Below are positions 33,342 through 44,985 of a DNA stretch of 64,000 bases, one piece after another. Positions within the stretch are counted from its first letter, which is position 1. Each line of letters opens with the position of its first letter. Made by a program: the position numbers and the translations under genes. A model generated the notes under the pieces. The model saw only the letters and a list, made by a program, of their open reading frames with translations. It did no database searches and was not told the origin of the DNA. Source of the DNA: Sambucus nigra (Eukaryota > Streptophyta > Magnoliopsida > Dipsacales > Adoxaceae); assembly GCA_949130495.1 (NCBI GenBank), contig OX422211.1:444610219-444674218 (forward strand). Reading direction: 5' to 3'.

Positions 33342-34827
33342 CTTGTTGTCAAATTTTAAATGTTAAAATTACCGCAAGTACGTGGGTATTGAAATATAGC
33401 GGGTGTAAGTACGGGTCAAACCCATAGAGATTTCATCAATTTTTATAAAGTATTGATTGTCCAACTAGACATATGAGTGTATAAAAGTGATTGAGTTTCT
33501 AAAATAAAAATAAAAACAGGATAAAAGAACAAGTATAAGAGATAATCTTAAAGGCGAAAGAAACTAGGACGTCGGATTCGTTTGTCAATTCTAATTGAAT
33601 TAACATATTAATTTAATTCTGTAATTTCGAATTTATAACACAAAATATACCGACTCTCCCCGCGTACATTTCATTGAATATAACATTACATGCATTCAAA
33701 ATATTTTAACGCCTCTTGAATTAGACACCATAAATCCCTATTCCCTCGAAAATATCACGTTCTAAATTTTTAATGTGTTTTTAAACATGAGATATCAAAA
33801 TATTTAAGTGCAAGCATAACCCATAAAAAATAACAACTTTAAATTTTTAAAGCATGAATTTATAATTAATTCTTGAGGTTTAAAAATACACTCTCGTGCA
33901 ATTTTAAGTGAATACCGGAATATTTTTATTTCAAATTAAAACACGTCGAAATATGTACGAAAATAATTTAAGATGAGTAATTTAATTAGTCGTGACAAAC
34001 ATCACCTAAGTCTTAGTAATTACACTACTCACACATCATATTTAACACACAAATATTGCAAGATGAAATAATAATTTTCATTAATAATAATCAACTTACA
34101 AAATTTTGGATTCAAGACTTGAATTCCACTTTACAATATTCCTTCCAAGTTGCACAAAATTACTAGCTACATAGATTTTATCTGTAAAAGTGTTTCTATT
34201 AACATACTTACGAGTGTAAAAGTCCTCCCTTTAAAATTGAACTTGACCTATAATTTACACACCAAAAATTTGACAGAGCAAGGAAACAGGACAAAATGGG
34301 GTACAAAACGTGGGGTTGTGGTTTTTGCTAGTGGACACGTGGGGGGGTCGTTTGGTATTGGGGATAAAATGGGAGTAGTGGGTTGCTGGTTATTGTTATG
34401 GTTGGCCGGATTTTGGGTATGGAGGTGGAGGGGTTTGGTTATGGTCATGGGTTTGGACATGGGGTATTGGGTGTTTTGGGGTAGAAGATTGTTGGATTTT
34501 TTTTTGGTAGGGAAGGTGAATAGTCGTGGGGATCTTTTGGGGTATGTACGAGTGTGTGTAGGGTGTGTGTGCGAGTTATTTGAGTGTATGTGAGTGTAGG
34601 GTAGTCAGTATGTCTGTGTGTGTCTATTTTGTACCTAATTAATAAAAAATATAAATAGCACTTACCTAATATAAAATAATAAAACTAAAAATTAAATTCT
34701 AACCTAAAAATAAAAAGACATAAAAAAAAATAATACTAATAAACCTAATCTAATAAAAATATTACTAAACTAATAATAAAACTAAAACTTAAATAAAAAT
34801 AAACTCACACATATATTCAATGTTCTA
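33342..34827 (-). repeat. Athila-like 5' LTR, inner part
   Basis: The plus strand starts TGTTGTCAAATTTTAAATG and contains ACCGCAAGTACGTGGGTATT, a block seen at the inner end of many plant Athila-type LTRs. A G-rich segment (34308-34620) and an A-rich stretch follow. An inserted short element begins near 34828; the outer end of the LTR lies somewhere in 44096-44500. Confidence 0.65.
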
Positions 34828-34969
34828 AAAAACTCGGCTAGGCTCAGCCTAGGCTTGAGGCTTGGGAGAAACGCCCCGCCTTAAGCCTTTTACGCCTTAT
34901 TCATGGTAAAAGGCTTAAGGCGCACTTTTTTTTAAAATAAAAATGCTTTAGTGAAAATATATCGCCTTT

Positions 34970-35972
34970 TGAGAAGAGTGCGCTTGCGTTCAAATAACGA
35001 AGTTATTTAATTAAACTCAGTTTTTATCAATTAAGTCCTAAACATGCATCTAGGTGTGATTGATGATGATAAAGTCAAGCAAGAATATTCAAACACACAC
35101 AAATGAGGAAAAATCCCCCAAAGGGGCAAAACCTTTTATTTTCACTTTAATTTTGTAAGAAAATGGCTTACATGGATTACAATGAAAATATGTGACACAG
35201 AAATACCCTCGGGTGTCGGTTCTGATGTCGTCCGCTGGAACTATCCCTTTCCAGTAGGGCAGCAATGAAGAAGAGAACGGCTTCCTCACAAATTACTCTA
35301 GATGAGTAAAAGATCCTCTTGAAGGTTTAAAGATTCACACACATAAATGGGAATGGTTTTATGAATCAAAAAGGTTTTGAAAACCTTAAAAAGATGAAGT
35401 CTTATTCTCGACTGTTTTCGCAGAATTTTGAGATTGCAGAAGGACTTGAAAATCGTGTAGAAGGTGAACAGGTACTTATACAAAAATCGAGGCGGTGTCT
35501 CGTTCAAACGAGATAGCCATGTCGCTCGAACGAAGGACAGATGTCGTTCGAACGAGATCGCGCGACATGCCTATCTCGCGCGAACGACATTCAAAGTCGT
35601 TTGAGCGACCTCGTCGTTCAAGGCACTTCGCTTCTACACTTAGAAAAAATTATGCTTTTCATAAAAAATTAATCCAGACTTCAAAAATAATTTTCTAAAA
35701 AAATTTCCCAAATATTTATGCAAATATTAAAGCTCTAATAAACCATTTTATCGATAAAGTGTAGTGGAGTAGTGGGAATGAACTGAGCAGCATGTCGCAT
35801 GTAGCATGATGCACGTGAAGATAATGGATTCATTGAATTCGGATAAAGGCCGTCGAGGTTGATCGTGTTGATATGCCGAAAGTAGTGGTATCAGACATAC
35901 AAATTGTGATCTGGGAGAAAGTAGAAAATTCATAGATTCTACCCCGGCCATTTATAAAATTATTTCCTTACA
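34970..35972 (-). repeat. Element H 3' LTR (1003 bp)
   Basis: Homologous to 42739-43718, including GTGCGCTTGCGTTCAAATAA and a promoter-proximal cluster of CGTTCGAACG-type palindromes (35487-35622). The TATA position on the minus strand (35471-35485) reads TTGTATAAGTAC here, against TTGTATAAATAC in the other copy. Confidence 0.93.
35487..35622 (-). repeat. CGTTCGAACG-type palindrome array in LTR H
   Basis: The plus strand contains CTCGTTCAAACGAG, GTCGCTCGAACGA, GTCGTTCGAACGAG, ATCGCGCGA, CTCGCGCGAACGAC and GTCGTTTGAGCGAC within about 135 bp, directly upstream of the minus-strand TATA box. The 5' LTR copy (43255-43370) has fewer units: the middle part is missing. Confidence 0.85.
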
Positions 35973-37531
35973 AATCTCCCCCTGTGTCTATGCCGGTACA
36001 TACATAAAAGATCCGAATTATGCAATCAAATGACATACAAGATAATATCCCCACTAAACCCTCAAACTGAGAATACTAAATGACATGTCTTCCAAATCTT
36101 CAGCTCTTCAGAAACTTCCAAAGCTTTTCTCATCAGGGTGTGCAATCCAATAATGAACAATGTTGTACCTACACACATGAGATAAAGCAAATACCCGTGA
36201 CAAGCAACAGTTTGAAATATAATGATATGCAAAAATTAAAGATCAATTAAGCTTAATCAAGTCATTCATAAATCAACCAAACATAAAAACAATTCTCCCC
36301 CATAATTCTTCTCCCCCTTTTTATGATGTCCCCAAATAGACAGATATGAGAAGCATAAATGAATTCACATGGAGAATGACACACGGGAATAAACTGCTAT
36401 TTTTATGTTTTTCAAAAATTTTCACACATAATATACAACAAAGAATCACACCATGAAGGAACACAAAAATAACCAAGTCGATGATAGCGATAATGAAGGA
36501 GTGTGATCAAATTCGATAGGAAAATCAATGCATACAAACATGACATATGTGCACGATGAATATCGGATACCCCTAACGAATGAACTCAAAATCTTCCTTT
36601 GGTGTAAAAAGGTGGTAATATGAGACAATGACTCAATCAAATCAATCAAATCAACAAATCAAAACTCAAAGTGATTTCCACACCAATAACGTCCAAAACT
36701 ATTTCATGCTTTTGCAGGACTTTCAAGGAAGTGCAAACCCGTTTATAGTCTCCAACCAAACTCCCTCAGATATATATTTTGAATAGAGGCGTTCTAAATT
36801 CTCAAATTTTGGAGAATTGATGGTGAAACCTAATGGCCCATAGATGGCATTTAGTGCTTTTTATTACCTTTAATTTTTTTTTACTCTTTTAACCTCTTTG
36901 GACCCCGGATAATAAAATTTCTCAATTTTTTAGGTCCTTTTTAACTGTGGATTAGAATCGCAAACGCCAAATGAACCTTTCCAGCCCTTCCCCATTTTTA
37001 AATAAACACACAATCTCACCAAAACGGTTTTTACATGCATTCCAATATTGTCAAGTTTTATCGCATATGATTAGTTGAATAGACAGAATTGAGATGGAAA
37101 CACTCAAGCCAATATGTGATAGACAAGTACAATAATCAAATAAAGTCGTGCATGTGTGTAATAAAGGAGATAGGAGTCAAACATGTAGAAAGATATCACT
37201 AATCACATCTCAAAGACTCCAAACAACGTAAAGCACATGGATGAAATGATGTAGCATCTCAAATCTCTATCAAACAGTCACATGGATACATGGAATGAAA
37301 TTGTGACTTGGCTATCTTATATGCTCATCCATAAAAGGTGCAAATAAAATACAAAAATCTTTTTGGATTTTTCAAAAAAATTTATAAAACAAAAATCTTT
37401 TTGGATTTTTTTAAAAATAAATAAATAACTATCTGTACAACAAAGGAATAATATATATAAAACAAACCGGCAATAGGAAGCATATGATATGATCATGCAA
37501 AAGCATCCTATCCTAGACATAGACTAACCCC
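35973..37531 (-). other. Element H region between pol and 3' LTR, with two polypurine tracts
   Basis: No ORF of note. The 3' polypurine tract CACAGGGGGAGATT (minus, 35973-35986) lies next to the LTR. A second, longer purine run (36291-36333 minus, GGGGACATCATAAAAAGGGG and GGAGAAGAATTATGGGGGAG) lies about 320 bp further in. Extra upstream polypurine tracts are known in SIRE/Maximus elements. The rest is AT-rich. Confidence 0.65.
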
Positions 37532-39320
37532 TCAGTCAACTGTGCAAATCCCCAAAGACTTCCTAAGACTCTCAAATCTAAGGGCATCTAAAGGTTTCGT
37601 GAAAATATCGGCTAACTGACGGTCGGTGGGTACGAAACTTAGGGATACGACTTTTTCCTCAACTAACTGACGTATAAAGTGCTCGCGTATCCTGATGTGC
37701 TTTGTGCGCGAATATTGGACTGGGTTGCGGGATATGTGTATCGCACTCGTGTTATCACAAGAAATAGTCATGGTGTCCTGTGAAATCCCATAATCCTCCA
37801 ACATTTGCTTCATCCACAAGAGTTGCGTGCAACAACTCCCGACGGCGATGTACTCAGCCTCCGTGGTGGACAAAGAGATGGAATTTTGCTTCTTGCTCAT
37901 CCAGGACAAGAGCAGAACCAAAATAGAAACACCCACCAGAAGTGCTCCTACAACCATCTACATTCCCGGCCCAATCTGCATCCGAATAGGCGGACAAACG
38001 GTCATCGGTATCAAAGGAATACCAAATACCATATGAGAGAGTCCCACTCACATATTTAATAATACATTTTAGAGCAAGTAAATGTGACTCTTTCGGGGAT
38101 GCCTGATATCGCGCACAGACTCCAACACTAAAGGCTATGTCGGGACGAGTGGCAGTCAAGTAGAGAAGACTACCTATCATACTCCAATATAAGGTTTGCT
38201 CTACATCCTTGACTTAAGTGTCAAGCTTGTCAGTGGTACTCATAGGTGTGCGTGTATGCTTAGCGGAGTCTAACCCAAATTTCTTCACTAGGTCTCTAGC
38301 ATACTTAGATTGGGAGATGAACATCCCATCTTCTAGCTGACGAACCTGGAGACCAAGGAAGAAAGTAAGCTCACCAACCATGCTCATCTCAAACTCACTT
38401 TTCATCTCCTCCTCAAAGTGATGAGCATGTTGGGAGCACATGGATCCAAAGACTATATCATCCACATAGACCTAGGCAACCAAAATAATATCGTCATCTC
38501 TCCTGACGAACAACATCATATCAACTCCCCCTCTCTTGAATCCACGGGCTAAGAGATAGGAAGTAAGCCTCTCGTACCAAGCGCGGGGTGCTTGCTTCAA
38601 ACCATACGAGGCTTTCCTCAGATAGTATACGTGCTCCGTGTTCTTAGGGTCTTCAAACCCTTTCGATTATTCCATGTAAACCTCCTCCTGTAGAATGCCA
38701 TTTAGAAAGGCACTCTTGAAATCCATCTAATATAACTTGAAGTGAAGATGACATGCGATGGCGAGTAGTAAGAGGACGGACTTAAGCCTCGAAACAGGAG
38801 CAAATGTCTCCCCAAAGTCTACACCTTCTATCTGTGTGTAGCCTTAAGCGACTAACCTAGTCTTGCTTCTGATTATGGTACCATTTTTATCCATTTTATT
38901 CTTGAAAATCCATTTGGTACCTATCACATTAGTCTCACTAGGTCGGGGGACAAGTTCCCAGACATTATTCTTTTTAAACTGAAGTAACTAATCCTGCATA
39001 GCAGACATCCAGTGTTCATCCTTGAGTGCTTCTTTGTGATTCTTGGGCTCGACTTTGTACGTGTAGAAAAAATAGCTAACAACGTTCTCGAGCTGAGCAC
39101 GAGTCTTGACCTCTAGAATGGGATCACCAACAATGGCAGAAGGGTCATGACTCTTGCGAACCCAAGCAGGTGTGTCCCCTGACACGGGAGTAGAGTCCAC
39201 AGAGTGTGGGTGAGGTACAAGTAAATTACTGCCAGAAACATCCTCATCCTCACACTGAAGGCTAGAATCAATAAACGTCGAAGGTTCGTCATCTTGCACG
39301 GTGACGTTTATTGACTCCAT
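37532..39320 (-). pseudogene. Element H reverse transcriptase and RNase H
   Basis: From 39320: MESINVTVQDDEPSTF linker, PSAIVGDPILEVKTRAQLEN, NHKEALKDEHWMSAMQD. After a stop comes the palm region (WIFKNKMDKNGTIIRSKTRL, SYGLKQAPRAWYERL) with stops where Gln is expected. The catalytic VYVDDIVFGS is near 38470-38441, then FFLGLQVRQLEDGMFISQSK, SLLYLTATRPDIAFSVGVCA and DADWAGNVDGCRSTSGGC. After a frameshift near 37930, SLSTTEAEYIAVGSCCTQLL and SCDNTSAIHISRNPVQYSRT end the RNase H at 37532. Confidence 0.9.
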
Positions 39321-39334
39321 AACCTTAGATCTCT

Positions 39335-40150
39335 TCAGGTTAAAACTCGGTACGCTCTACTATTCGATGAATAGCCTAACAGTATTCCCTCGTCGCTTCG
39401 GGAGTTAAACTTTCCTAATTTCTTTCTATCCCGTAGGATGTAGAATTTACTCCCAAAAATACGAAAATATGCAAGGTTGGGTTTCTTGCCAGTCCATAAT
39501 TCATAAGGCATCTTAAGTGTGTGTGGACGCAGGTAAACTCTATTCACCGTATGGCATGCAGTAGACACTGCCTCTGCCCAAAATCTCCTAGAAACCTTAC
39601 GACCTATAATCATAGATCTAGCCATTTACTGGATCATCCTATTCTTTCTCTCAACAATCCCATTTTGCTGAGGAGTCTTCACAGCAAAAAACTCATATTT
39701 GATCCCAATGCTATCACAGTAAATATCTACCTTTGCTTCCTTAAATTCAGTGTCGTCGTCACTACATATCCTGTTAATAGTCACTCCGTGTTGATTTTGC
39801 AGGACACGGCACTTGGTCATTAAAAACTCCAAAGCATCGGATTTCTCCCTCAGAAAACCTACAATCGAGTATCTGGAGAAATCATCCACCATCACGAGGA
39901 TATACCTCTTACCACCCAGACTCTCAGTATGAGTAGGACCCATAAGATCCATGTGAATAAGCTCAAGTACAAGAGAGGTGGTAATGGAACGCAACTTCCT
40001 ATGGGGGATACGAATTTATTTTCCCAACTGACAGGGTCCACAAACCGTCGAAGTTGGCTTTCCAAGAGATGGTAAGCCACGTACTAGGTCCTTTTTGTCT
40101 AAACGAGTTAGATCTCTAACGTTCACGTGACCTAGACGTTGGTGCCACAG
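39335..40150 (-). pseudogene. Element H integrase
   Basis: Single frame with stops. The zinc-binding end of the GAG-pre-integrase region (LWHQRLGHVN, CGPCQLGK) is followed by a TAA at 40016. The core shows LELIHMDLMGP (first Asp), INRICSDDDTEFKEAK (second Asp; usually SDRGGEF) and KTPQQNGIVERKNR (Glu). A stop at 39626 precedes RRFWAEAVSTACHTVNRVYL and ELWTGKKPNLAYFRIFGSKF. A 1-bp frame change near 39345 links it to the RT linker. Confidence 0.88.
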
Positions 40151-41236
40151 ATCCATAGGAGTGATCATGGCGCTGTTGCAGACAAGTGAGGATGTGAGCT
40201 CAGTCCCATAGCAATTATCCTTTGTCCTCACCCCTCGCACTAAATGTTTACCGGCTTGATTATAGACATTACATGCTTCCCAATCAAACTTTATGGCAAA
40301 GTCAGCGTCGCACAGCTGGCTAATGCTGAGAAGGTTTGCTTTCAAACATTTGACGTACAAAACATTCTCTAGATTAGGAAATCTTGGTAACTCTACAGTA
40401 CTACGTCCTACAATGCTAGACTTGCTCACATCTCCAAAGGTGACTCTACCATCCTTATAATCCTCAAGAGAAGTAAAAAATGAGGCATCACATGTCATAT
40501 GTCTCGAGCACCCACTATCAAAATACCGCTGTGAGGTATTATTTGCTTTGAGAGCGACATGAACAAAAAAGGCCTTTTTATCTTTCTTAGGTACCCAAGA
40601 AGTGTTGACCTTTTGTTTACCTTTGTTGTTGTTGGTTTTAGCCGGAATGTGAGAAGCATTCACTGACAGAAAAGACATTCGTCGGAATTCCTCCATCAAA
40701 CTCTGTGATGTGGCAGCTAAAAACTCAACTCGCTCTCTCAGACTGGTAAAATCATCAGTATGCTGTGGTGGAGCAGTAGTACGTCGTATCCGACCCATAC
40801 AATAGAAAAACTCCCTGAGATGGCCTTTTCTTTTGCAATAAGTACAAAAGAACACAGTCAAAGGTGGACCTTGGTTTTCTTTTCTTGGTCGAACTCTCCT
40901 TTGAGGTTTTTGACGATGGCCATAAGGAGTTGTAGTAAACTCAGGAACTGGTCCAGGTGCAATTTGGGACGTGGAGGCACTGTCATAACCAATTCCCTGC
41001 CTATCACCAAAACCTAAAGCAGGGCCGAGGATCATCTTTCCCATCTTCCCAAATCTGTCCTCGATTTGTACCTTGACTTCCCGTGCTCTCTCCTGATCAT
41101 GAGCAAGCTGGGATACAAGGGCTTCAAGTTTCTTCCGAGTCTCCACGTAGGAATGGAGCTCTTTCGTAAGACTAGCCATTTGTTTAGTCGAGTCCCCTCT
41201 CTCTTTCCCAAAATAACTCTCTCTCTCTCTAAACAA
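40151..41236 (-). pseudogene. Element H protease and gag C-terminal linker
   Basis: 41236-40950 is a charged helical region (KQMASLTKELHSYVETRKKL). A second Cys-His motif, CTYCKRKGHLREFFYC, lies near 40850. The protease active site, RYFDSGCSRHMTCD (DSG), is near 40535-40490, followed by DGRVTFGDVSKSSIVG and LPRFPNLENVLYVKCLKANL. The segment is an open frame of 406 residues through to the integrase zinc finger, the best-preserved part of the element. Confidence 0.87.
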
Positions 41237-41271
41237 ACTCTCTTTCTCAACACAGGCAGACTCTCTCTCTC

Positions 41272-42651
41272 TTAAGCTAGTGCATGCGGAGGACTCTCTC
41301 TCTCTCTCTCTCTCGTTTTTCTTAAATCTTTCTCTAAAGAGGTGATCCTAAGAACTAACACTTTGTTACGCTTTTTAGTTTTAAATGACTCAGAATATAG
41401 CTCGGCGTAGGCACGTTGAAGATCACTATCGCTCTCACTTGTGTCATCCTCCCCCTCACTCACATCAATCTCACTGTCGAGGTGTCCCTGTGAAGCAGAA
41501 TCCTCATCGTCGCGAGGAGAACTAGAATTACTCTCATGACTAGCCATGAATGCGGTGAAGTTACACTCATGCGGTGGCTCATCTCCAGAATCCACCGACT
41601 CGACCTCACTGTCGTCACTAAGGGTAGCATTAAGGACAGCTTTGCCATTTTCTCTGTTCAGCCTAGTAGCACACTAAAAATATCTATGACCCCTACCGTA
41701 GCACTCAAAGCATCTCTCACTTTCCTTTTTAGGAGGATCTTTAAAATCTTTTTCATTTTTCTTTTTAAACTTATTTTTCTCAACCTTCTTTTTATCTTTA
41801 AAATTACCATTTTTCTTGAATTTGAGATTTCTCTTGAAATTTTTAGCAAATAGGGCCAAATCATCTAAGTCAAAATCACACTCAGAATCTGACGTATTTG
41901 TCTCTCTTTTTCTAGATGATTCTCCCCTCTTTCTTGCCGACCCCTCACTCTTTATCTCCTGGGCATTAAGTGCAATTCCCTTATCTTTAGTCTTGACAGA
42001 TTTAGGAAACATATCAATTTCATATGTTTGTAAGTCTCCTACAAGTTCTTCCAATTTAAGCGTATTTAAATTACCCATAGAATTTAACACAATGACTTTA
42101 GGGATAAAACGCTTAGGCAGTGATCTAAGAATATTTTTAACAACTCTAGCATTAGGAATGTGTTCACCAAGATTAAAGCTAGTGTTAACAATATCAGACA
42201 GTCTAGCATAAAATTCATCAAAACATTCAGATTTAAGCATGGTGATTGTTTCAAATTGAGTTGTTAAATTTTGGAGTTTAGACTCTTTCACAGCATTAGT
42301 ACCTTCATGGGTAAGTTGCAAAACATCCCATGCCTTTTTTGACGTGGTGCACGTCATTATGCGTTTGAACTCATCAGGAGTGACAGACCCAGAAATAGCA
42401 CTTAAACCCTTAGAATTAAAAGATGACCATTTAAATTCTTCTTCAGTCCATGTAGTAACAGGTTTTAAATTGGTCACATTTTCAAGAGTGACGGAGGGAG
42501 GTGTCCACCCTGATTCAACCAAAATCCAGACACGTTCATCAATGGCTTTTAATGCAGATCTCATGTGGTCTTTCCAGTATGCATAGTTTGTCCCGTCAAA
42601 AACTGGAATTTTATTATATAACTTCTTCATTATGAACACACTCGTTTTCAA
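41272..42651 (-). pseudogene. Element H gag with a stop inside the zinc knuckle
   Basis: Start MKTSVFIMKKLYNKIPVFDG at 42651, about 90 bp from the LTR. Copia gag blocks: NYAYWKDHMRSALKAIDERV, TTSKKAWDVLQLTHEGTNAV, LTTQFETITMLKSECFDEFY, LPKRFIPKVIVL. The zinc knuckle CFECYGRGHRYF is followed by a TAG exactly before the fourth ligand Cys (41674). The same frame then continues through an acidic Ser/Asp/Glu region to a helical tail ending at 41272. A (CT)n run at 41289-41314 encodes an Arg/Glu stretch there. Confidence 0.87.
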
Positions 42652-42723
42652 AAATTAATTTTTCAGAAAATTGATATCTTAGAAAAATTTTGCGAAAAAT
42701 TACACGGTAAAGTTGTGTAACTG

Positions 42724-42735
42724 GCTCTGATACCA
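42724..42735 (-). promoter_or_regulatory. Element H primer binding site (initiator tRNA-Met)
   Basis: The minus strand reads TGGTATCAGAGC, exact, starting 3 bp from the 5' LTR end. Confidence 0.95.
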
Positions 42736-42738
42736 ATT

Positions 42739-43718
42739 TGAGAAGAGTGCGCTTGCGTTCAAATAAGGAAGTTATTTAATTAAACTCAGTTTTATCAATT
42801 AAGTCCTAAACATGCATCTAGGTGTGATTGATGATGATAAAGTCAAGCAAGAACATTCAAACACACACAAATGAGAAAAAATCCCCCAAAGGGGCAAAAC
42901 CTTTTATTTTCACTATAATTTTGTAAGAAAGCGTCGTACACAGATTACAATGAAAATATGTGACACAGAAATACCCTCGGGTGTCGGTTCTGATGTCGTC
43001 CGCTGGAACTATCCCTTTCCAGTAGGGCAGCAATGAAGAAGAGAACAGCTTCCTCACAAATTACTCCAGATGACTAAAAGATCCTCTTGAAGGTTTAAAG
43101 ATTCACACACATATATGGGAATGGTTTTGTGAATCAAAAAGGTTTTGAAAACCTTAAAAAGATGAAGTCTTATTCTGGACTGTTTTCGCAGAATTTTGAG
43201 ATTGCAGCAAGACTTGAAAATCGTGTAGAATGTGAACAGGTATTTATACAAAAATCGAGGCGGTGGTTAGTTTTAACGAGATAGCCATGTCGCTCGAACG
43301 AGATCGCGCGACATTCCTATCTCGCGCGAACGACATTCAAAGTCGTTTGAGCGAGCTCGTCATTTAAGGCACTTCGCTTCTACACTTAGAAAAAAATCTG
43401 CTTTTTATAAAAAAATTAATCTAGACTTCAAAAATAATTTTCTAAAAAATTTCCCAAATATTTATGCAAATATTAAAGCTCCAATAAACCATTTTACCGA
43501 TAAAGTGTAGTGGAGTAGTGGGAATGAGCTGAGAAGCACGTCACATGTAGCATGATGCACGTGAAGATAATGGAAGCATTGAATTCGGATAAAGGTCGTC
43601 GAGGTTGATCGTGTTGACGTGCCGAATGTAGTGGTATCAGACATACAAACTGTGATCTAGGAGAAAACAAAAAATTCCTAGATTCTACCCCGGACATTTA
43701 TAAAATTATGTCCTTACA
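42739..43718 (-). repeat. Element H 5' LTR (980 bp)
   Basis: TG...CA ends, nearly collinear with the 3' LTR. TATA box TATAAATA at 43241-43248 (minus). Palindrome cluster 43255-43370 upstream of it. Similarity to the other LTR is high, so the insertion is young relative to its surroundings. Confidence 0.93.
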
Positions 43719-44095
43719 CCTTTTAAAGGCTCTTTTTTAAAAACTGGACCAATATCTCATTCAAAACAATCAAAAGACAAATCATATCCCAAACCTCTCA
43801 ACCTCTCATAAAAAAAGCACTTTTTTTCTTTTTTTGTTTTTTTGTTTTTGTTTTTTTCTTAGTATTTCAAAAAATGGTATTTTAGTTTGCACATATTCAC
43901 GCATATTTTAAGGTATGTGCCATTTTAGGATTTTTAATAGCCTTGTTATAGTTAAAAATGTTAAAATATATTAAAAAATGCTTAAACGCCTTTTCACTCC
44001 TTTTTACGCCTTGGCCCACCTAGGCTTTTAAGGCTTAAGGCTTGGCCTCAACGCCTCGATTACACCCCACGTTTTGTAGAACCTTGCCTATATTA

Positions 44096-44985
44096 CTTAC
44101 TGACATAGACTTAGTACTATATAAAATGACACGCATACTCATATGCACTACTATATTTACATAAAATGGTGAAACACTAAAGAAAACAAAATAGTAAAAA
44201 TGACTTGAAAGATATAAAATAATAAAAATAACCCTGTACACATAAATGAAATGTAAAAATTACTAAAAAATATGTACACAACTCAAATAGAAATATATAA
44301 TATAAAAATAAATAAATACTAACTAAACACACACATCATTTATTGTATGTGTGTTTAGTTCTTCAAGAACTCCCACCTTCCAAGATTAAGGTCCTCAAAA
44401 GGAGGTTTGGAGGTTGTTTATTAATGGGGTTTAGAGGTTATAGTTGGAGAGAAAATAGGGTCGAGGGTCTGGTTTGAGAGGGAAAAAAATTCAAATGAAA
44501 TATCAACTAAAATAAAACAAATGAGGCCTCGTACCATGACCCGTGGCTTGGGTCGCGGTTAAGCACCTGACCAACCACGATCGCGGTAAACTTAGCCGCA
44601 ATCGTGGTAGGGTTAACCCATGGTCGCGGGTCCTTCCTAATAGCAATCGCCAATCTATCTCTATATATATATTCACACCCAATCATATCTACATTATATT
44701 ACACACAAGTGGTCTCTTCTAAACCCTATTTTGGCACCAAGAAATGCCAAAAGACTCATTTTCCCTTAAGGTTCTAACTTAATTCCACAATATGATTCAA
44801 CATATAAAGAGGGCAATTTAATAAATTAACATACACAAAATTACTTAAAATTCAATAAATTCAACATTTATCATTTAATTAAATTTCTTCCATTATAATC
44901 AACCCAATTCATAAATTCCAAAATAATAAATCATTATTAAATCATTTAATTGATCACTTAAAAAAATTGAATAGGCATCCTCACT
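44096..44985 (-). repeat. Outer end of Athila-like LTR, then remainder of element D 3' LTR
   Basis: The AT-rich part (44096-44340) matches the composition left of 34828. From about 44350 the sequence is different, with a palindromic cluster at 44541-44630 (ACCACGATCGCGGT, CCGCAATCGTGGT) and a TATATATATA stretch near 44665. It ends near 44985, followed by the D 3' end signature. The boundary between the two LTRs cannot be fixed by eye. Confidence 0.5.

Larger units (their letters stand above)
25611..34827 (-). mobile_element. Athila-like Ty3/Gypsy element, 3' truncated
   Basis: Minus-strand order: LTR (from 33342 rightwards), tRNA-Asp-type primer binding site, long AT-rich leader, gag, protease (LGASVNLLP), RT-RNase H, integrase ending at 25958. 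The integrase C-terminus ([20 protein letters not shown]) and the protease style are typical of Athila. No copy of its LTR (marker ACCGCAAGTACGTGGG) is visible left of 25958, so the 3' LTR appears deleted. Its 5' LTR continues past 34827 beyond an inserted short element. Many stops make it non-functional. Confidence 0.85.
34970..43718 (-). mobile_element. Element H: complete Ty1/Copia element, probably SIRE-like, 8.75 kb
   Basis: LTRs at 34970-35972 and 42739-43718 start TGAGAAGAGTGCG and end CCTTACA on the plus strand, with the 5-bp duplication CCTTT at 34965-34969 and 43719-43723. The minus-strand order gag, protease, integrase, RT, RNase H (integrase before RT) defines Copia. A tRNA-iMet primer binding site and a polypurine tract are in place. 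A 1.5-kb region between pol and the 3' LTR, and a long coiled coil between gag and protease, suggest the SIRE/Maximus lineage. All frames are interrupted. Confidence 0.93.
34828..44095. mobile_element. Short inverted-repeat (MITE-like) element, split by Copia element H
   Basis: The left piece (34828-34969) begins GTTCTAAAAAACTCGGCTAG and is rich in AGGCTTAAGGC-type words. The right piece (43724-44095) ends GCCTCAACGCCTCGATTACA then CCCCACGTTTTGTAGAAC, roughly the inverse complement. Without element H the unit is about 510 bp. The terminal repeats are imperfect and no target duplication is clear, so the superfamily is not assigned. Confidence 0.5.

Noticed and set aside
34150..34593. 147-codon plus-strand ORF, Gly/Trp/Val-rich
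   Set aside because: It is produced by the G-rich, C-poor stretch of the Athila LTR; no domain and no plausible start context.
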